This document shows, piece after piece, positions 24,246 to 38,800 of a stretch of 64,000 bases of DNA (positions are counted from its first letter, which is position 1; each line of letters begins with the position of its first letter). Made by a program: the position numbers and the translations under genes. The notes under the pieces are model-generated. The model was not told where the DNA came from, did not search any database, and saw only the letters and a program-made list of their open reading frames with translations. Source of the stretch: Argopecten irradians (lineage: Eukaryota; Mollusca; Bivalvia; Pectinida; Pectinidae); contig NC_091137.1 in the NCBI RefSeq assembly GCF_041381155.1, forward strand, positions 21,435,655 to 21,499,654, read 5' to 3'.

Positions 24246-25885
24246 CGTGAAATGGGACGCCAACGCGTTGTAACAATGTGCATTATTTTACTCTTTTGTC
24301 TGATTAAAATACAGATCCTTTATCATCACTACATTGGATAAGAGGATCTGACAACTTCCCGTTTGGGGTTGTTCTGGTGACCTTTGAAAATGGCCAACCA
24401 ATTGCTGCTGCCAGAGTCTTAACTGGTGACGAACTAGTTTGAAAAAGCTGTCAGTATTATTTTCGTGTACGTAGTCATCTCATCCGTAGATCACAACAAA
24501 GCTAATTACGCATGTATACTAGGACAAAATGGCGTTTTCAATTGATGTAGGAAGGTGTAGAAAATGCATTTGATCTGAAGTACATGTAGTATAAAGGTCA
24601 TTTGAACAACTTATATAACGTTGTCAAATCATATTGAACGGAGTTATTATAAGAATCTGTATTTTATTCAGATAGCATTTCACTATGACAATATTATTCA
24701 GAATAAATTTGATAGCATTCTATTTTCTCCCTCTACGTATACTTTCATATTATTAGTGATAAGTTATAAAGAAACTGAACTGAACGCTAAATATAAGCGG
24801 AGACATTCAAAGGCAGGATTATGTCCAACGTTCCAAGCTATAGCTACATGTATATGAAAATGATAATTTAATTATGTCCTCTTCATGATCACGTCACAAG
24901 TTGGGCATTGACGGAAATGGCGGTTACTTCCAGTACACATCTTTAGACACGATCCAACAAGTGTGTGTATATATATAAGCCCATGGTCTTGTTAAATGAC
25001 AATAAAACTCTTATTTCTAACACTGATTTTTTTAATAGAAAGGATCATATAGAAATTTACAAAAATATGACACACACTCCCATACAAGTGGTACTCGAGT
25101 GACTCCCAGACGCTGGCCATGGTGCTTTGCATAGACGTTGGATTTAGATCGAATGAGATCGTGACATGAGATCTAGCCACCTACAGTAAATGATGAGTAC
25201 TTTATACCTTTGTTTCTTTTTATCACAACAGAAATCTCAAATGAAGACAATACTTCATTATATACTATGAAGTAATCCAACCTATTTACAACCAATTTTA
25301 ACCCGGAAGAATGCTTCCTTATTCTCTAAAGTATATGGACATGCTCTGATGGACCCATGAGGTTCAATTACATAAGAGACAACCAAAAACTAGCCTTCAA
25401 TATTTTTTTGAAAAAGTTTATTTTTTTTACGTTTTTTTTTCTTACGAAATCTTCCTATGGAGTACAAAAGGCATGTTTCAATAAATATTCTCAACAAATA
25501 AAGAAGAAATAACTCATTTTTCATAATATTGCAAATATTTATATTTCCTGAAATTGTAACCAGTTTCCAACCAGATGTTCTTATTCACTTGGAATTTTAG
25601 ATGACAACGTCTCCCTTGTAACATATTCTGTCTTTGTATATTGCAGATCATTTATCCCCTCTCAGTCAAAGTCATTAACAATTATGTCATTGGAATTGAC
25701 TAATTGATGGGGCTTATGTCTTAGTTTCAGACACTAAGCCACCATTTTCTTGACAAATAAAACACCTCCATGTCTGTTCTTTTGAAGAGAAACTTCAGTT
25801 ATTTTACATCTTCAGCTTCAAATTAATGACTTGGCAATATATTGATACTGACAAGAGCAAATAACTACACTATACAAAGACTGGC
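24246..25885. other. spacer downstream of BZW; no gene recognised
   Basis: AT-rich. It may include the far end of the BZW 3' untranslated region: minus-strand AATAAA hexamers occur at about 25414 and 24660. No convincing exon was seen. Confidence 0.35.
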
Positions 25886-26843
25886 ATGTTCTACTCAAGA
25901 GAAGGCTTCATTTTTCATCTTCTGTCGATCAAATTTAAAGATTTTCTGATTTCAGATATAGAAAAGACTGCAGAATTTAAAATTCTCATTATCAGACATG
26001 AACCACGATTCTATCTGGTGTATTACAACCCTCCCAATATCGTTACACTGGCAAAGCCTGCTGTAACAATGACATTTACTGATCATAACATGATGGACGA
26101 AAAATTCAGATTATCTTTACAATGTGTGGACCACAATATACACTGTTTAACATATTAAAACAAAACAGGAAAGTTAATGACAACACGATCTATTTTGTAC
26201 TGGAACACGGATTTACAATTTATGTATGGATACCAGAGTTTGATCATCAACATTTATTAAGGTCTCAAATGTACAACACTTCCATTGTCAAAAACTTCAT
26301 TGGATGGACTGGTTACGATGTGACTATACCAAATGCAGGATGTAAATGCAAAGAGCTGAACATTTCAAAAATGTTGTCCACAAAATGCATCCAAAATTTA
26401 TATGAACATTTCACCAGATTTCTAAATGTGCATGATATCTAAATCATACTGTATCATCCTTGTTAAGTGGTTAATGAAATGCTATTTTAAGTTCATTGGG
26501 CTACTAAAGAAGATTGCTTTTCAACCCTGAGCATCATATAAATTTTACATTACAGAGGAAAAATCTCTCGTCAGTAAACATATATGGAGAAGTTTCCAGT
26601 GAGCACTCTGTACACTGCCAGCTGTTTCCAGGGGAGTTAACCCAAGACAAAACACATGATGAGGGATTTTTACATATTAAATATTGTGCCAGTAAAAGGT
26701 ATTACACCTTAGGGAGATTGTCTCAGGTCACGGCTAGTCTTCGTCTTCCTCCGATTCTGAAATGTATAATACAGGCAAGGTTAAGTACTGGTGTTATAAT
26801 GTTTGGGAAGATCTATATTGACATTTGTTTTACTAATAAATAA
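25886..26843 (+). other. cluster of three adjacent plus-strand ORFs opposite the BZW 3' end
   Basis: ORFs of 90, 106 and 109 codons lie at 25886-26158, 26122-26442 and 26514-26843, in three different frames. That much open sequence on one strand is unexpected in DNA this AT-rich, so this may be a decayed or intron-containing gene. The proteins are not recognised; the second has a CKC motif and FIGWTGYDV. The third overlaps the BZW last exon antisense. Chance remains possible. Confidence 0.25.
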
Positions 26844-29800
26844 TGACTTTTTAATTTTATTTATTTATTTATATTTCAAAAAGATGTAAAAAAGATATAT
26901 GGCAGTCTTGATATCACATCCTTTATCAGTTCTCAGCTCATTGATTTAATCTTGTAATGATGCAGGTGTGATAATTTTTTTTCATAAAAACAACTTCAAA
27001 ACTGCATCTCTATATGTCATAAGACTGATTTCAGTATTTTTATACAATATTTACTAGTGGTGCAATAACCAAAAACATTGATTAAATGGAGTCTGAATAA
27101 AAATTGTTCCATGATCGATTTTGCCTATGCAAATTTGTTTTTAATTTTTGTTGTTGAAATAGATCGTTATTGTTAATGTGTCGCAAATGATCATATACAT
27201 ACAGTTGTATTCAATGGTTTTATGTTGAAAAACCAAAATGAAACTAATTTTTCATGTGATGTTCTTTGCCGCCTTGATTCTTTTCGTAATCATGGTCTGT
27301 GCAGTGTTTTAAATGTATGGCTATTAACAGAGAGGTCGACCGGCATGCGCATATACCACTATGACAAATGTATATGGCATTCGGCAAGAGAAACACTTTT
27401 GTTTCAGTTTTCGGCCAGTGCATGTCGCTAGACAGATACAATTAAATCAAACTCAACTGTTTTTGACATAACAATAAGAAATGCACTGTATCAGGAATAT
27501 ACAAAATTCAAGATACACAACCAAATTTGTTTAGATATGATCGTTGTCAATGTAAGGTAAAGTTATGTTTCAGTAATTTATTGAACATCTTTCCTTTCAT
27601 TGCCTTTACCAAAAAATAATAAATATGGGGGGGGGAGGCGCTTTTGAAATTGGGAGACCCACCGATACATTTATTTTTTTGTGAAAGAGGCCATGGCAAA
27701 GATGTGATTTAACTGATTTAACTTTTTATCTTGCTTCGACATCTTTTTGGATTGATAAATTTTTATTTCTATCATCACCAAAGAGTTCTAGGACAAAATT
27801 GTACTGTATATGGTACAATCTTCCTAGACCCAGCTGAAAACCTTCTAAAGATACCAAAGTGTTGCAGAAGTGTAATGCAATAGTAGACATCTGGACATTC
27901 ACACTTAAGCTTGTGAACTGCCACCGTTTTCTCAACTTGATACTAGTGAATTTAAATAAAGATCTGTTGATGAAAACAGTATCTTGCCAAAAGTAATCTA
28001 TTGTTTCTCTGTACCATTGCCAAGTTTGATTGAATATAATATGTTTTAGATAAATGTTCTGTCATTTATTATATCAAAACACCCAGAAAATAAAATAATT
28101 GTTTTATATTGAAAATGAACAACACATTAATATTTTCAGAAATTATCATTTTTCTCAACATTTATTTTTGTAGTCAGGATGCATATGACTGACAGCATTA
28201 TAATACAACAAGAGGCCCATGGGCCTTAACGGTTCAGGTACAGAATGAAACAAAGACATGCATATAAACACTATATATTGGCCCATCAGGCTCTTGAAGT
28301 CAGTCAGTGATTTTATAAATTTGACTTTTTAATCTATGAAGATTATTTGGTTCCATCAAATCTGTAAATTCAGTAGAAAGATTTTTGAAATGTTATCCAT
28401 TTTGACCCCTTTTGGCCCCACCCCTCTGGCCTCTGGGGATCGGCCAGGACCAATATGGATATGATGTTAAAATGCTATCTCAGGCTAATAATTCTAACCC
28501 AGGTTGACTAATTTCCTATGAAAACTAAGCAAATAATGGTCCTAAATGTGTTTTTCCTATATAAACTATAGTAAATTTGACCCCCTCCCCAGGGGAAAAT
28601 CGGAGATCCCAGGGCCATGAAATTCACAATTTTTTGTAAAGGGCCTTAAGTCCTTCCAATCTATCAAGAGTATCGATATCTGGTTCCATCAAATCGGTGA
28701 TTTCAAAAAGAAATTTTTTTAAATTACCATTTTGACCCCTTTTGGCTCCGCCCCTCTAGCCCCTGGGGGTCGGCCATGACCAATATATGGATATGATGTT
28801 AAAATGCTATTTCAGGCTAATAATTCTAACCCAGTTTGACTAATTTCCTATGAAAAATCATGTTCATAAATGTGTTTTTCCTATATAAACTAAAGTAAAC
28901 TTGACCCCCTCCCCAGAGGGAAACCTGAGACCCCATGGTCATATAATTCACAATTTTTGTAAAGGACTTTAAGATCTTTCCATCTATGTAGAGTATTTGA
29001 TTCTACCTGTTCCAGAATTTCAGAAGAAGATTTTTGAAGTTTTAGCCTATTTGACCCGTTTTGGCCCCGCCCCTAAGGCCCCTGGGGATCAGTCATAGAA
29101 AATTTGTTAATAAGATTCAATGGCCATCACATAGGGATAATTCTGACTACAATTGACTAATTTCCTATTATAATGACTAAATAATGCTCAAAAATGTGTT
29201 TTCCCTATATAAACTATAGTAAACTGAACCACCTCCCCAGGGGGAAACTAGAGACCCCAGGGTCATATAATTCACAATTTTCATAAAACACCTTAAGACC
29301 TGTCCATCTATGAAGAGTATTTGATTCTACCATTTCCAGTATTTAAGAAGAAGATTTTTAAAGTTTAAGCCTATTTGCCCCTTTAGGCCCGCTCCTCTGC
29401 CCCGAGGGGGTTGACCAGGACCAATATAGATATGATATTAATATGTTATCTCAGGCTAATAATACCAAACAAGTTTGACTCATTTCCTATGAAAATTTAG
29501 CAAAAATGCTCATATATGTGTTTTCCCTATATAAACTATACTTAACTTGACCCCCTCCCCAGGGGGAAACGTGAGACCCCAGGGTCATATCATTCACAAT
29601 TTTTGTAAAGGACCTCAAGACCTTTCCATCAATGAAGAGTATGTGATTCTAATATTTCCAGAATTTCAGAAGAAGATTTTTGAAGTTATAGCCTATTTGA
29701 CCAATTTTGACCCTGCCCCGAAGGCCCCTGGGGGTCAGTCATGGATAATTGGTTAAAAGGATTCAATGGCCATCTCGTACTGATAATTCTGACAATATTT

Positions 29801-32800
29801 GACTCATTTCCTATTGCAAATGATCAAATAATACTCAAAAAACGTGTTTTCCCTATATAAACTATAGTAAACTTAACCCCCTCCCCAGGGGGAAACCTGA
29901 GACCCCAGGGTCATATAATTCACAATTTTTGTAAAGGACCCTAGGACCTTTCTATCTATGAAGAGTATTTAACCCCATCACATCTGTGAGTGGAGAAGAA
30001 GATTTTTGAAATTTTAGTCAATTTTACCCCTTTTGGCCCCTCCCATAGCTCCCTGGGGGGTGGGGACCATATAATTCACAATTTTGTTTGGCCTTATGCC
30101 TTAGAAGGTTTGTGCAAAATTTCATTGAAATTGCTTCAGCAGTTTTTGAGAAGAAGTCGAAAATGTAAATTGTTTACGGACATACGATGGACGACGACGG
30201 ACAAAAGGCGATTAGAAAAGGTCACTTGAGACTAAAACTTTTGCATTTTATTTCAAAAGGTTACAAATGCTTCTGATAGACCCACCCACAGAAGTGATTT
30301 GATTGAAATGTCACCCTGGCACAGAAGTAATTTTATTCTGAACAACCAAGGCACATACTATTTTTGAAAGTGTCTGCCCTGGGTGCCATATATGTTTTGC
30401 TGGAACAGCCCAAAGTGAAAATGGATATATGTGACAAAACAAACAAGCCTATGAATCAAGGATTTTTTTTTCATTTTAAAACTTTAACATATGAATAAAA
30501 TATGGATAATAGATGGATTTTTATCAAATAGTGTTGACATCAACATACCTTCCTCTGCATTCTCAAGCCATTCAACAAATTTGGACATTTGTTCCAAGAA
30601 GACCGATTTTCCTTTGGTAGAGTGGGCTTCTTTGTACCATTTAAGTATAACGTCCTCACTCAGCACATCCACTATAAATAGTAACAATTTGATACCGTGC
30701 TCATCTATCAGTTTATAAGAATGCCGACAGGACAAAATTATTCAACAGATACTGTACTCATCTATCAGCTTATAAGGATGCTGACAGGTCAAAACAATTC
30801 AACAGATGTTTCTACATCCCAAATATTTCATTAAACTGTCCACACTATTGTAAATCATCTGAGAAAATTAAGAGAACATTTTGTTCAAAAAGTATTTTTA
30901 AACTTTAAGGATTTGAAGTTAAGCTTGTTATTTGAGATGGACTGTATATTCTATTATAAGGCCTCCACTTACTTTTGTACAAGATGACAACAATCTTTTG
31001 GAAAACCTTCATAAAGGCCATGTTGTCATAACAATATTCCTGAATTTTCACCAGCAGAACCAGTTCTGATTTAGGCGTCTTGGCAATGGCGGACAGAAGC
31101 TGTCCATATGATCTGAGGTGGCGTAGAGCTTGTTCAGCCACCAGTTCCTCTTTCTTATTCCATTCTACACAATCCATGATTGTATTCCAGACCTGAAGTA
31201 ATATGTAAGTAATGTCAAAGTATTGAAAGTACTGAGTGTTAAGGCAAACTAATGTTGATTTAAGTATTGCACACCTGACCGGTCAATTTAAGTATTGCAC
31301 ACCTGACCGGTCAAGCTCAATTTGCACACCTGACCAGTCAAGTTAAATAACAACCAATGCCAGATATCACTTAGCACAAACATCCACATAAATATACATA
31401 TTCTTTACAAAGACAACACTTTCTGTGAACGCCTACATACCCAGTAACTAATACCACATTCGAAAAACTAAATTGGTAGGAATAATGAATGTCCCAGGTG
31501 AAATTTTGAATTGAAACTCCTAATAGCCAAGTTCTAATGTCAATACAAAATAAACAGTCCAAAATTTTCCTTACCAATATAATTTCAGCAGTAATCATTG
31601 TGTGGGTTGTGGATTTTGCTTCAAAATGCAGCTCATAGAATATTTATCTACCAATTGCAAGATTCATACCTTGTATATGTTACCCGTCTTCTGTCAATAA
31701 AGGAATGATGACTACAGAGAAATTCTTCCTAACATAAAACTTACCAGAATAGTAGTTTCTTGTTCCCCTAGGCCACTTTTCTGCATCTGTTCCAGAAGGA
31801 AAGTCTTTATCTGCAATGTCACATGTGCTTTAATTAGATTTGTATTCAAGTTCTGGTTAAGAAATATTTCAATTTACATATATTATATACAGATATCCTT
31901 TCAAAACTTATAGCTCCCTGCATTTAAAGTTTTGGTTCATTCTGATCTTTTTCATAAAACTTCATTCTCAACACTGCAAGCACACTCATCAACAATTTGT
32001 TTGTTTGAGTTTTATGGCCCATCGACAAAAAACACACTGATTTAATTCTTTCATCAATTTCAAATACAAACCTCATTAGCCGATTCCTCTGATTTAACCA
32101 TCTCAGCGAGTTCTTTCTGTAAATATTTCCTGTTTTCCTGATTCTTCTGAGCTTTCTGTAATGGACAAAACATTGATACATAAATCAGTAATTGTATTCA
32201 CTTAAAGATAGAATTATGGTTGTCATCATCCTTTTATCAAACGAAAGATTTTGAAAATGACTGTATATCATATTATGTAAGTCTACAAAATAACGCTATA
32301 GAAATTTTAAAGTTATCATATTAAACCTTGTACAGCAGATTCCAGTTAGTGAACTGATGTATACTTTTGATGGTATGTTTTTTTTCCAGCTTGAATATTA
32401 TTAAAGTTATCATTTTGCTTAAAGACAGATATTTTTTTTCTAAATGAAAAATGATATACCAGAATGTTTGCCATCTGGGGCAAGCCTTCTTTCTCAAAGT
32501 GTGCCACAAATGCATCGTAGCTTCTTTTGTTCAGTGGATACAGCTCCTATTAAACAAAAATAATAGTATTCATAGTAACTCCATAAAGCTTCAAATAACA
32601 TAGGCTGCAATGTCTACAGCATTTTCAAAACTTAAGACAAAGCTGTGAAAATCTTCAAAATATCAATCAGTTTTGTTAGGACAGTGTACACAAAACTTGA
32701 TAGTATGTATATATATTCTTAAACCTAACAGTCAAAATTTCCGTCATTCCCTCACATACGTAACATGACGCTACCCAAATTGGAACACTTTTTGAAGGTG

Positions 32801-35800
32801 TTTGTAAAAATTTTGTAGCGTGTGCTTGAATCCAGATTTTTCTAGTAACATTTTAGGTCATTCCAATCAGTTTTATTGTGAGCGAAGTAAAGTTAATGTG
32901 TGAAAGTACAGTATCTTAAACCGAATGTAAACTACTTAAAATGGTATTGCTGTTGACACAAGATTACTTCGAAAGGCACAGGTGAAGTATAAACCAGACA
33001 AATGGAGGAATGTGACGTCGTAGTGTGGTGGCCTCTCACCATGCAGTTACAGGGTAGAACAAACAGCTCTATGTTTTTAATTAACTTAACATATACTAGT
33101 AATGTCACATTTATTTTAAACCGACGGATGGTTCGAACACACATTTTTTTCAGGAAAAAACAATAATTCTTTAGCTAGTGACAGTTCGAACACGTCAAAA
33201 GATCAAAGTAAAAGTAAGATTTTTGTCTACAAATCTGCACAATGGGATCCCCAACAAGAGGCCCAAGGCCCGAGGTCCAGTTTGTAACTGGATGTTTGCT
33301 TCTGATTCTCTTTTACCTTGAACTTATCTGTGATATTTTATACTTATGTCACGGATCAATCTAGGTTTTTGGGGAAACTGCCCTTTTAAAAATAGTGGAA
33401 AAGTTTGGCGAAATATAGGGTAATTTGAATCTTCTTATTTTGGTCCAAGAAAAAGTACTGTGAAACAACTAATTTTATTTTTAGATTTAGTAAAGCAAGA
33501 TTTTATAAGCTCAATAATGAAAAATTTGAGTTTATCATAAAATATGCAGTAGCTGTATGATAAATATGAAGAAATAAGCAAACAAAGTCTAAAAAACAAC
33601 ATAATGAAAAATAAGTCACAGGGGAAATTATGTTACAAAGAGAGTCATTTTTTTGCTTTAAATGGGGAATTTTTAAATCTTCAGGGGAATTTTAGGTCAG
33701 AGGGGAATTCATTCCTTGAAGGGAAATTTACTTATAAACGGTAATAAATCAGAGCTAGATTGATCCCTGTATGTTTAATGTATTAATTTGTTATCCATTC
33801 TGTAAATGGACTTTCTGGTCTGTTGAATTGAAAATAAATAAATAAACATGAGATTATCTCTCTATAACATAGTCAGAAATGATACTTACCAGCAACCTTA
33901 GGTCCATTTGCGATTTCTTAAGAGCGGCAAAGACCGCATTGACGTCTTTCTCCTCAAGCCATGTTCTGAACATCAAGGTGGAGAATTCCAATGATATTCC
34001 TGTATAAATGAGACATCATTACAATAGTAAAAGAAATGGTCAAACAATTGTATCATAAATATAATCTGAATGGAATTATTCTGAGAATGGCTCAGTAAAA
34101 TCTATATTTTGATATCATACACAAATGTCTAACAATAGAATACTATAATGTCTGTCAATTTTCTCAAAACTTGGTTTTAGAGATCTTACCTTCTTTAACC
34201 AAATTATCTTCAAACAGCCCTTGAAGGCATTTTGGTGTACAGAACCCATTTGCGAGAATGATGCCAGTGATCTTTGCCAATTTTGTCTTGTCTTCATTTT
34301 TGAATCCTCTTGTGAACATCAAAATCTATCAAAGCAAACCAAATTGTGTATTAAATACAACAGCAATACCATTTACAATTTTTAATGTTTTTAATAGTAT
34401 GATTTTTACTTTATTGACCAACTGCTTGTGCATACAGATGTGTTTTGTCATTGACACAAACAACTTCATTTTCATTATTTTTCACATTACCTTGCTTTGA
34501 TAATAACTCTTTCGGAAGTCAGATATACCTCGGAAATCAAATAATCTTAGAAAAAATATGATAAAATTTGAATCCGTTAGATTTATATACTTGCCTTCTT
34601 AAGAGTCTCCTCAAAGGATCTCTCCAGGTACTTGTACCTTCGGAGGAGTTTACTGAAAACCTGAAATGAATAATTCCACACATAACTATCAATTCTAATT
34701 CAATTAGAACCAAGAACAATCAAGTGTTGTGGTTTGAGGAGCTTACTGAAAACCTGAAATAAATAATTCCATATACATCTATCAGTGTAATTCAATCCTA
34801 TAGCCTTAAGAAGGTCAAACAAGTGTTGTGGTTTGAGTATTTCTATATGAAGTTAAATCGTTAAAGCAAGCTTGTTTAATAGGAAACTAGCTATATGGCT
34901 GAAATGGTACACATTCACCACCGTTAGGTGTTGTGTGTACCATAGTTCTCATAACTTCATGCATTGAACCAAAGAGAAACCTACTGAAATTTGCCTCACA
35001 GAAATTTTTCACTTACACTGTTTTGTTACAGCATAGTCATATCACTTTGTCACTGTTGTTTTCTATTTAAGTTATATCACAGAAGCAAACTTACTTCATA
35101 GAAAGCCTTGAGTGATTTTGTGTCTTCTTCACAGCAGAATACACAAACATTAGTCCGTGTCGCTTTTGTTGAGTCCGGGTCTTTGTCTTCAATAATAGTT
35201 CCACCAGGGGCTGTAAGTAACAAAGTTTGTACCAATCAACTACCAGTCAAAGGACTTTCTAATTCATAGTTAAAGGAAACAAGTTTTATGAACTCTAAAA
35301 TTTATTTAGAACTTTTCTTTCAGAGAATGGATTTTGTCATAAAAGTAGCAGCAACAACAGCCTAGAGACACATAAGATTTTCTCCTATACTTTACAGGTT
35401 TATCCCGCTGTAATAAGCAAACAAGATGACTTTTACCTTACAGATGGGTTTGTTTGTGTTTTACGGCCCATCAATAACTAATGTCATTTAGGGAACAGAT
35501 GGGGAAGTAGAGTGTATAATAGTTCCATTTGGTATACAATTATGTGACCTCATCATGTGGTGTAAATTGTCAAAAAAGTTATTAATTTTGAAGCATAATG
35601 GTTTCTTCTGTGATGATGACAAAATGAAAATATTTGAAAACAACTGAATTTTGATCATTTTTCTTATATAGAATAATGTGGGTCTGTAAAGCGCAAAGTA
35701 GTAGACATGAATGTCTCCACCACTGTGTAAAACTTTCGATTAGCCTTGTGTTGAGCAGCCCTAAATTGACGTGAATCTTCCACTTGGGTTAAGATATTGT

Positions 35801-38800
35801 TCCAAGGCCAAAAAAGGGTTTGTTTAGGGTCACATGAGGCCAAAAAAATAGGGTAAGATATTGTTCCAAGGTCGGATTCTTTTTATATATATATATTTCA
35901 TATAATTTTCACGGCACAGATTTATTGCCAATGTAATTGCATAATATTTTTTAAATATGCATTAAAAAGTCAGTTTATATTGTTCACCATACTTTAACAT
36001 GCTGCTATACATTGTCTCTTTCTCTTTTACAAATAATTGTCTTTTTAGTTTTTCTTTTTTTCTTGTTTCAATTTTGTAATATATGTTAGATTCTATATCT
36101 TTAATAATGGAAAAACTTGCCTTTTTCATTTTCGCTTTATAGACTTGTAGATATACGGAATAATCTACATGCAGACTGCATATTGTCAAAGAAGTTTGAA
36201 ATATAATAAATTTGTACACTAACTTTGTATTGAAACAAAATATTTAATTTACAAGCGATATTTAATCCAGACAAAACCTCAACACTTAGCGCTGTCACTC
36301 ACCATGCCATGCTGAAAGTGGGCCACATGCCAAAAATACTCTCTGACAGGACCTAGAATATTGTGCCTAAGGTGTTAATTAATTGGTGATTGCCATGCAT
36401 TCATAATCCAATTGTCATGTCTGGTTGGCATTTAGCGTCTGTACCTCGGTTAGTTTGCATGCATTTGGCCAGCTGGCTCAACTGTCATGGCCGCCATTTT
36501 TCGGATACGTTGGATTGCAAAGTCCCAAAAGTTGAGGGACTTCACCACGGATGCAAACGAAAATGATGCATCACAAGATTTTCAATTTTCATCAATGAAA
36601 AGTTTAGGGTCAGGGGGTTAAATCTAGGTAGGGTTGGAGGAACCTTAACCCTTTACCACATGTATTCAAACTAGAAGACTCCATCACCAGGCTTTGAGGA
36701 GGAAAGTATACAATGTTCAACACGGACATTGTTGCAACATCTGTCAAGTGTATGCACCATCTCAATGGCACTTTTTGAAGTTTTCAGTCTGGATTGATAA
36801 TACGTTTTTAAAGTTGGATTTATTTATTTTCATGTTTATTTTGAGAAATGTTTTGGTAATAAAGTTGCTTCAAACTGAATCAAACTACACAGTGATGCTA
36901 TCATTTCCAAATATATTCAATATGGGGATTTAAAAAATTATTAAAAACATTTACAGGTCAGAAAATGGTCGATTTTCTCAGTCGGAAATACTCAAAATAT
37001 TGCCGATTTTTTATAACTTTTAGAAAAGAAATTAGTGCAAATTACTTGAAATCTCATAAACAAAGTAATATATATCATAATCATGGCTCAGTCAATATAT
37101 TTGCTCTGAAAAACACTGTTATTTCTTCTTTGTCCTTGCCAGTTCAAGACCCGTTCACCGCTACTTTCACTTTCTATCGTTCCGAGTAGTGTGTTTGTTG
37201 TGGGATGTTTGTACATTATTTGCCGTTGAAAAATGCACGAAAATAATCTATCAACTTTAAATGAAGTATATTAAAGGTTTATTGAAATTTTGACAACAAG
37301 TTTCTTACAAAATTATCAACACTCATGGCTGTAAACTCGCCAGTCCATTCCAACACAGCGTCAGGTAATGGCGATAGTACGGGTAGTGGTGTAACGATAG
37401 GTCGACTTATCGATGTATTGCAATAGTTTTGCCCGCGATAGCAATATGTTGATAGTATAATTTAAAGTCGATAACTATCGTGATATTAAATTTAACTATC
37501 GATTGTTTACGATAGTTTTTTCTCAAAGCAAAAATTACACTCAAAACAAGAATTTCCACCGAATCTGCCGAAATGTCTGCGTAGTGTTTATACATAAAAG
37601 CGTCTTTGAGATTTTGATCGTGGAAAGCACTAAATACAAGAACAACACAATTCAAACACAATGAAAAAATACCTTAAGCAAATATTGTTGCATTTTCACA
37701 AGCGTACCGATTAATTGAATAAACTTTTAAGTAGTTATTGTTTCAAATGTAAAATAATATCTTGGTAAACTCATACATTGTACAGTTGAAGGAGTTTCCT
37801 ACTTATTTCGTTCTGAGTCCGTATTTTAGACACGGCCTCCAATTGCTCTTAGTGGGGTGTCAGAATTGACCCAATTCGATCAATACCTTGCCAAAGTGAT
37901 TACAACAACATGGCGGAGGTTAGCGGTGATTTTGAAATTGTTGCAAATAAGAAGGCAAAAGCAGCCGTATGCCATATGGCAGCATTTCAGGTTTCTAAAA
38001 ACAAAGGACGAAGTGTTTCAAAGCAAGAATCATAGACCTCTCGGCACTTGAAGACCTCAGCACTTGTTCACCTCGGCACTTCGATATTCGGCACTTGGTA
38101 ATCTCGGCATTTTTTTTCTGCATTTGGAATGTTCGGCACTTTTGAAACGAATTCGGCACTTAGTTTTGAAATCTTATAAAGTCTATCGCTGTACGAGAAT
38201 TATTTCTTTCATTCCTACAATTTTCTCCGAATTTATGAGGGGAATAACTTGATGTTTGTGTGCAGACGACATATATTTTGGAACAAACACATTTCTTATT
38301 TTTTAGCATTCAAACGTTTTGATATATTATTGATATTTAACTTATTCATAATATTTAATGCATTTTGACTATTTTTCCATCGAATTTCACGGTTCGTTTT
38401 ACAATGGATTTTTCATAAATTCCGTGGTAAGTGCCCTTTCATAGCTTAATGGACGATTACAATAAAGTGTAATAAAACTTTGACGTCAATATCAAGTTCT
38501 GCTGAAGATAATAATGCATGTAATATAAATATCTCTTGAAATAGGCCACGGAAAATTATACATTGAATTATTACGAAATCTGCAAATATAACTATCGTGA
38601 TAGTATCGCAATAGTCTCTAGACTATCGTGATACTATCGCAATAGTAATTTTACTAATGAAATACTATCGTGATAGCCTTTTTTGTCTGCAATAGTCACC
38701 TCTTAGTATGGGACCTCGCCGTTCTTCATGACCGTCAGATTTTCGATCAGTCAAATTGAATAAGACATCGTCTAAATCATGGTCAGATTATATGCTTTTA

